From Desulfovibrio sp. (lineage in GTDB: Bacteria > Desulfobacterota > Desulfovibrionia > Desulfovibrionales > Desulfovibrionaceae): DNA of 5,903 nucleotides. Position numbers and translations under genes: made by a program. The DNA is taken from assembly GCA_028708195.1 (NCBI GenBank), contig JAQVZK010000155.1, positions 1-5,903 of the forward strand, in the 5' to 3' direction. The notes below the pieces were generated by a model. It did no database searches. It saw only the letters and a list, made by a program, of their open reading frames with translations, and had not been told where the DNA came from. How positions within the stretch are numbered: the first letter of the stretch is position 1; every line of letters begins with the position of its first letter. Below are positions 5,897 through 5,903 of the stretch, in pieces.

Positions 5897-5903
5897 CATT
5901 GAG

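Overview
The window carries six genes, all on the + strand, with high-GC codon use. They are the 3' part of lnt, prfB (RF2) with a programmed frameshift, a degenerate GGDEF protein, an FlhG/MinD-type ATPase, a small HU/IHF-family protein and dapA. The mix of Gram-negative lipoprotein maturation with this gene order and protein style suggests a Desulfovibrio-like sulfate-reducing deltaproteobacterium (Desulfovibrionaceae). That assignment is recognition-based and of moderate confidence.

Layout. Bases 1-1501 encode apolipoprotein N-acyltransferase, whose start lies before the window. A 99-base gap with a hairpin leads to prfB (1601-2714), which is read through an in-frame TGA at 1676-1678 by the classical RF2 +1 frameshift. 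prfB overlaps the degenerate GGDEF gene (2698-3516) by 17 bases. That gene overlaps the FlhG/MinD-like ATPase gene (3516-4328) by one base (TGATG). These three genes look translationally coupled. A 231-base AT-richer gap (4329-4559) contains a 29-base dyad and separates this block from the HU/IHF-like gene (4560-4835). A 114-base gap holding three successive hairpins leads to dapA (4950-5828), and a perfect 18-bp intrinsic terminator follows at 5858-5896.

How the genes work together. lnt (envelope lipoprotein maturation), prfB (translation termination), the HU-like gene (nucleoid) and dapA (lysine/diaminopimelate synthesis) are housekeeping. The least explained part is the middle pair: a GGDEF-fold protein that has lost its catalytic signature, coupled to a P-loop ATPase of the FlhG/MinD family that lacks the usual FlhG N-terminal helix motif and has no flhF beside it. 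They may act together in polar or spatial organisation, but the sequence does not prove this. The most notable non-coding signals are the RF2 frameshift site, the dyad before the HU-like gene and the tandem hairpins before dapA. No RNA genes, CRISPR arrays, insertion sequences or signs of recent transfer were seen.
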